Below, one piece after another: positions 58,659-64,000 of a DNA stretch of 64,000 nucleotides. Both the position numbers and the translations under genes were made by a program. Each line of letters opens with the position of its first letter. Within the stretch, counting starts at the first letter, position 1. Origin of the DNA: Ziziphus jujuba (lineage: Eukaryota > Streptophyta > Magnoliopsida > Rosales > Rhamnaceae); assembly GCF_031755915.1 (NCBI RefSeq), contig NC_083389.1:3286001-3350000 (forward strand). Reading direction: 5' to 3'. The notes under the pieces were generated by a model, which was given only the letters and a program-made list of their open reading frames with translations, had not been told where the DNA came from and did not search any database.

Positions 58659-59060
58659 ATCTAAAACAAACTCTTGCTAGTCTTTGTTATATGATGACAT
58701 GGATATACGTTGACATGGCTTTAGGACATGCACATCTAGCTGGCAAGGGAAGGTTGTGAACTCCCAATTTGCTTTGGAAATGAACAAATTGAAAACAACT
58801 GAGGGGTTTTATGAACAAATCTACAACTTGGTGAGTAGATGGCAAGTACTGTGTGTTTGTATCTCCAGATGTAACTTTTTCCTAAATAAAATGATAGTCT
58901 AGCTGGATGTGTTTTGTTCTATTATGAAAGACTGGATTAATGGTGAGATAAATAGCACTAGTGTTGTCACAGTATAGTTTGATTGGTTTAGCATAAGAGA
59001 TTCCTATCTCTTGTAGCAAGTATGATATCCAAGCGAGTTCAGCTGCAGCTGAAGCCATTG
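58659..59060 (-). pseudogene. Copia LTR start and RNase H end, copy III (inverted)
   Basis: On the - strand: AAYASAAAELAWISYLLQEIGI-type RNase H sequence (59060-58880), LYCDNTSAIYLT (near 58960) and the end of the coding region. Then, after a small deletion that removes the PPT and the first bases of the LTR, the LTR stretch GCTAGATGTGCATGTCC up to TTAGAT. It is colinear with copy I. Confidence 0.85.
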
Positions 59061-61432
59061 CATCCCAGAGGTGCCTATATTAACAACCTACTATCCTACA
59101 ACTAAGGAAAAGGTGACTAATGCTCACCTCGTGCTTACCTTGTAAAATACCTATCTACTATCTATCACCTTAGCTCCAATAGGATGGTTAATTAGTATCT
59201 GTAGGCTAATTAATGTTAACAATAATACATAACACTAGTATTATATGGTGCATCTTAAAATCACATAAATCTAATAATAATCATAAAACATTACTTCCAA
59301 CCAAACTGCCAAGACCCTCACAAGGTTATCTATCGGAACTCTAGGATGGCATTGACTAAAAGAAACCCCACTAAATTTTAAAGAAAATCCAGCAGCGTCT
59401 CCCTTGTAAATTAGACTTTCCCCAATGTTTCCTCCCTGCCTTGCTACAAATTTTCACAAATTTGTAGGACTTTGATAACAATAGCATAGGAATACAAATA
59501 TAAGTAATAAATAATGAACCAGTATACCTTTACATGTGTTAGGATCCCTTCTAGAACTTCCTACCTAAACCCCAACATGGCCTCATATTTTCCTAAGTTT
59601 TCACTTACAACAATATCACATTTTTTTTTTACAGCATTTCATGAATATACCAATCACGTATATGTAAATATAAATATAATAATAATAATAATAATAATGA
59701 GAGATAAAGATAACTTGGATCCCAAATCCTTAAACGTATAGTCTACCAAAATATATACATATAAATTGTATAGTTAGTAATCGATAAATTGTGAGACAAC
59801 TTGTAATAAACTAAATTACATTTAAGATGCATATATGGAAACAATACTTTAGATTGAATAATTGAGGTATTACGCTAACTCTAATAACATCATGACTAAC
59901 CATAACCTATGTAAATATTTATATACATTTTCTTTATATATATATAAATATGCACACAGTCCCTCGAAGAATTGGCATAAACCCATCTTATCTGGTGTCT
60001 AAAATTGGAGTTTTTCTTGCGTTTGGTATTCTAATGAAATTAGACTTTCAACTAATTTTCCATGACCATTAGAAGCTTATATGCATCACAAAATACAAAC
60101 TAATTTTGCATTCTAGGCCAAATTTTACCAGGTATTATCCTAAAGTTTCCCCATTTTGGTTTATACTCAATACTCAACCAAAATTTAAAAATTTTACACC
60201 AAATTGAAGCTAAAGGAATGGGTATTTCATTTGTGAATTTACCTAGCCCATAGATGGTTAGTGGTGAATGGATTCCTCACTTAAAAGTCATCGCCAAAGT
60301 GGGTTTCACTCTACCAATCATAGATGCTTGATTCAAGCTAAAAGGAAGTTAGAATCATGTTCAAGAAGTTTTAAAATTGTGGAAGAGAGTATTCCCTTGA
60401 CCTAGAAGTGATCTGAATCTAGCAATCCGATCAAGACATGGCTGTTGAAGTTGGATGTTGATTTCAATGCATCGATGAGCCTCCCAGTGTGAGATTTGGT
60501 GGAGAGGTTAGGTTTCATGAAGGAAACAAGGTCGTGCAAGCAATGAGGTGGTAAATGTGGTCGATGGAGGGTTATTTTCTTGGTGAAAAAAATGGGTCTT
60601 ATCTGACACCATTCTTTCTCCATTTCTTTTATCAAGACAAACTGGGATTTAACTCGATCAGTAGGGAGTTGTTCAAACAATATGGGGTCTTATTTGAACA
60701 ACACTAGTTATAGCAAACCTAAATTTAACACCTGTTAAGGTGTAGTTTAGACAGCCTAGCTGCTCAATCCCTGAAATTTTGACACATGGCTAAAACAAAT
60801 CATGAAACTTTACAGACACATAACTTATTATCCATAACTCCAAATAAAGCATGTTGCTTGTCTATGAATGCTAAAACCCCTTCCATAATTCCTCACTAGA
60901 ACCCTAGGGTGGTCTCGACTTGGGAAAACACCATAAAAAATTCTACAGAAAGTTCAGCAACATCTTCCCTGAGATATGGATTTTTCTAAAATTTTCTCTA
61001 CACAAAAGACACACTTCTAAATATACATTCACTTTATTCCTTCCATTTACTACAATTTTCCAAAAATTTTAGTACTCCAATAAATGGTAAGCAACAAAAT
61101 AAATATAGTACCCTAGGTCTATTATTGCCATCAGAGTATTCTAAGAATATTTGAAATATAGATATGACAAATAAAAGGAAAACATAACTAATAAAATTAT
61201 AACAGTATGAGAGATAGGAAAGACTGCATGATACAACTGAAAGAGCATCGCAGTCGAATGGGTTGCGCAGCTCGTATGGTCGATCTGCTATCTACCTGGA
61301 CCTAGGAGAACATGTTTCTAAAATAATGAAAACAGATGAGATGCTAATTATCCAAGTAAATGGTATCATTCTAATATTAACAATATAAATAATAATAATA
61401 ATAATAATAATAAATAATAGGAGTATTAATAA
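59061..61432 (-). repeat. Right arm of the inverted duplication (partner 36873-39214)
   Basis: Reverse-complement copy of the left arm, colinear over about 2.3 kb. The inner end continues straight into the copia copy III fragment, just as the left arm continues into copy I, so arm plus copia fragment were duplicated as one unit. Confidence 0.85.
60402..60680 (-). CDS. Inverted copy of the unknown short open frame
   Basis: 92 codons; it shares SFMKPNLSTKSH.GRLIDALK with 37777-37998 and keeps FNSHVLIGLLDSDHF before it stops. The N-terminal extension (MFEQLPTDRVKSQFV...) is interrupted in the left copy. Its function is unknown and it may not be a gene. Confidence 0.25.
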   Translation of the reverse strand: MFEQLPTDRVKSQFVLIKEMEKEWCQIRPIFFTKKITLHRPHLPPHCLHDLVSFMKPNLSTKSHTGRLIDALKSTSNFNSHVLIGLLDSDHF

Positions 61433-61870
61433 AAAGAAATAAAAGCAATTATAATAATAATAAGATAAGAAAATAAAATAAATATTCAAAACACAGTTTT
61501 TCTCTCAAAACCCCTGCTAGTCCACCCGTTTTGAAAAGTTCTGCTATTTAAAAAATATTTTCATAAAAAGGAATAATTTTTATATCTGCATTTGTAAAAT
61601 ATTTTTATAGGAAATAAAATAAGATAAAATAATATTTAAATAAATATCCTAAAAATAATCATATTCACAAATAATTAAAATGAAATAATAACATAATTAA
61701 AAATGCTTAAATTAAATTAAATAAATAAACCAATAAACTATTTAAATCCATGTTGAAATATTTAAAATACATAAAATACCATATGTGCACCTGATGCACC
61801 ATATTATATTCTATATGTTGCTAGGTGGATGTTTGGCATCCTAAACACCACCCGATAAAAAGGAGGAAGA
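61433..61870. other. AT-rich DNA outside the right arm
   Basis: AATAAT microsatellites (61390-61470) and A/T-rich sequence; nothing recognised. Confidence 0.5.
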
Positions 61871-62090
61871 AGAGACATATGCAATCAACCCTTTGCATTT
61901 CAAAGGCATTGATATTAATAACCTCCTATCCTACAACTAAGTGGAGAGAGGCTAATGCTCACATCATAAAGTACTTACCTACTCTTTTTCATCTTATCTC
62001 CCATAGGATTGCTAAATATACATGCGTCCTAATTAATGATAACAAGAATAGGGAACACTAGTACTATATGATGCATGTGAGAAGAAATAC
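61871..62090 (-). repeat. Diverged extra copy of the 59061-59260 segment
   Basis: GGCATTGATATTAATAACCT / CCTATCCTACAACTAAGTGG, GGCTAATGCTCACATC and GTACTTACCTACTC parallel 59075-59170. AACACTAGTACTATATGATG parallels 59231-59250. It is a direct repeat of the inner end of the right arm. Confidence 0.7.
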
Positions 62091-63399
62091 AAACATACTA
62101 GCCTTTTAGCAAATCCATTTTATAAATCGTGTCCAAAAATAAACAGTAACATGTTTCTCATCAACAGTAAGATTTGTCGAATAAGACTAATAAATAAATG
62201 AACAAAATCTTTAAATAAAATTTATAGATTTCCAAATCTCAAATCGACATTTCAATAACTTGAATTAATTATTTTTAAAATATTAAACTGTTTGATAAAA
62301 ATTTACAAATAAACATAACAAATATATGTGTATATATATACCTATCAAACCAAGAATTTATATAGATTAATATATATAACACAAAAATATTGAAAATATA
62401 TCACATACCAATAATTTGTGAATTATTCTAGATCTTCCACAGGATTTGTCCTACGATTTACCTGAGTGTCTAAAGTAATATCAAGAATATAAATATATTT
62501 AAAATATTATTATTTTTTTTATCGGGTAATAAACATATAGCTCACCTAGGAGAAACACACAAACCTTAGTATGAAATTACAACTTATATACCAAAATGAA
62601 GTTTAAAGCATGAGGATCGCAAATTTGAACTCACCTCGTGTGTTGTGTATTGGTACATAAGTTAAAGCTATAACTTCTAACAATAAAAAGTCAACTCTGG
62701 TATCTATATTGATCAAATGGTCAAATTTAATTAAAAATCAAAACTTTCTACATAAATTTGGTATGGTGTGTTACAATGTATTTGTATTGAAGAGCTTTTT
62801 GCAGCAGTATAAAAGTCAAAGCCCAAACTCATATCAATAAAAAGTCAATTCCAAACCCCTCACCCGGTCAACCCGTATTAAACTTGGTCAAAATTAAAAA
62901 AAAAAAAGGATAAATCACGATACAAACTGTTAGAATCAACATGATCATAATCATAATGGGAATGCATACATTATGCATATATTCAAAATTTGCATAGAAT
63001 GATGCAAATCAATGTGACGTTAACTTATTAACCATATCATACCACGATGACCATGTAACGATTTTATAAGCAGAAGCTTCTAGTGAAGTATCCCAAGAAT
63101 TATAATACTTTGTTTCCCCATTCACACTTTTTAATAGACCATATTTTTAATAAATTGGTTTAATTGTCCAGGATGAATTTAAGATATATATTATTACCTT
63201 CATGTAAACTCTATTTATTTCCTAGTCAGTTATTTCTATTTAGATGAGAATTGATATTTTATTAAGAAAGATGTTATTCTAGTACATTCTTATTCATAGT
63301 ACATATATATTTTTGTTTTAAAACAATGTGAAATATCAAATTAGATTTATTCAATTAACCATTTATAATTATACTCAAAAGTTATATATTTGAAACACT
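62091..63399. other. AT-rich intergenic DNA without recognised genes
   Basis: Nothing coding. A slightly GC-richer stretch at 62620-62900 contains AAAAGTCAACTC and CGGTCAACCCG words of the sort found in plant LTRs, but no LTR boundary was found. Confidence 0.45.
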
Positions 63400-63990
63400 A
63401 AAACTAAGAGAGAAATTACTCTAAATAATTAAAAGAAGCACAGTAACAGACGGAAGAAAATTCTAACATATTTCCTTGGATACCAATCACGGCACCTCAT
63501 GGCACCTCACATGAATGCACTCCATTGCTCCTCTAACACTCAATAATTTAATGGCATGTGTATTAATTTTTTTCCATGTTGCTGATGTCATGCACCATGA
63601 CGTCAAATACAAATTGGAAATTAAGTTGCTCATAATAAACATAAGAGAAGTACCAAAGAGTACGTAGTGCTCTAGAGTAAATTTTTTTTTTCCATTTTAA
63701 TGAATCTTAGTATAATATTTTATTAGCGAATTTGTCGATACAACTATCTCAATAACCTATGCAAAGTAATTAAATTATTTAACCATGCAACAATCACTTC
63801 GAAAAGTACTGTATTTGATTTTAGATATGAAAACAAAAAAATATATCAAAAGATGAAATATATCTTGTGTACAATTTTTTATAATTGGTTCTTTATTAAC
63901 AAAGAGGTATAGATCATTTTTTTTTTGTTAAATAATAAAGCTGTATAATTTATAGTTGCTAAACTAAGATACGTATGTATATAATTGATA
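63400..63990 (-). repeat. Inverted copy of the ~690-bp repeat at 18816-20290
   Basis: On the - strand it starts at 63990 with TATCAATTATATACATACGT, then gives the ACTATAAATTATACAGC stretch, TTAACAAAAAAAAAATGATC, GAGATAGTTGTATCGACAAA, the AACTTAATTTCCAATTTGTA stretch and GAGGAGCAATGGAGTGCATT. It resembles unit 2 most closely in the middle and extends to about 63400. Confidence 0.78.
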
Positions 63991-64000
63991 TCACTATAAG

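Overview
This window is nuclear DNA of a flowering plant. It is AT-rich and dominated by decayed transposons. It carries a block of plastid genes too broken to function, LTR retrotransposons of both the Ty3/gypsy and Ty1/copia types, Cassandra-like elements with 5S rRNA-derived LTRs, MITE-like insertions and a CACTA transposase remnant. No intact cellular protein-coding gene was found.

Region 1 (1-18815) is a nuclear copy of plastid DNA (NUPT). On the + strand it reads: a piece of ycf2, the 3' end of rpoC1, rpoC2, rps2, atpI, atpH and atpF exon 1. On the - strand, further right, are trnR-UCU and the 3' exon plus part of the intron of trnG-UCC. Apart from the ycf2 piece, which is joined out of place, the order follows the rpoC1-rpoC2-rps2-atpI-atpH-atpF-atpA-trnR-trnG arrangement of plastid genomes. 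atpF exon 2 and atpA are missing, and gypsy-type sequence lies in their place. rpoC2 is split by a gypsy solo LTR (- strand) with a perfect 5-bp duplication, GGAGA. That LTR was itself split by an LTR-less gypsy pol module flanked by a 15-bp duplication.

Region 2 (18816-27176) holds about 2.1 copies of a roughly 690-bp tandem repeat (a further inverted copy closes the window), then AT-rich DNA. A 4.7-kb array of roughly 220-bp monomers follows. Many monomers carry a hairpin-forming core (GGCGAYGCTTTT / AAAAGCRTCGCC), and the monomer subtypes recur in a higher-order pattern.

Region 3 (27177-34800) is a full-length but heavily mutated Ty3/gypsy element with two LTRs, PBS, gag zinc knuckle, pol remnants, PPT and a near-matching 5-bp duplication. 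Just right of it (about 35600-36461) is a CACTA/En-Spm transposase remnant.

Region 4 (36873-62090) is a nested set of duplications. One segment is present three times: copia 3' LTR, its right flank and a Cassandra-like element. Copies I (39.5-42.7 kb) and II (50.2-54.7 kb) are direct and copy III (55.2-58.7 kb) is inverted. Copies II and III form a large imperfect palindrome centred near 54.96 kb. A further 2.7 kb beside copy I is also repeated, inverted, beside copy III. Between copies I and II lies a full-length decayed copia element (45098-50568, duplication GTAAT) with a MITE in its protease region.

The genes do not work together: everything recognisable is a pseudogene or a mobile-element relic. 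The value of the window is in its layered insertion and duplication history.
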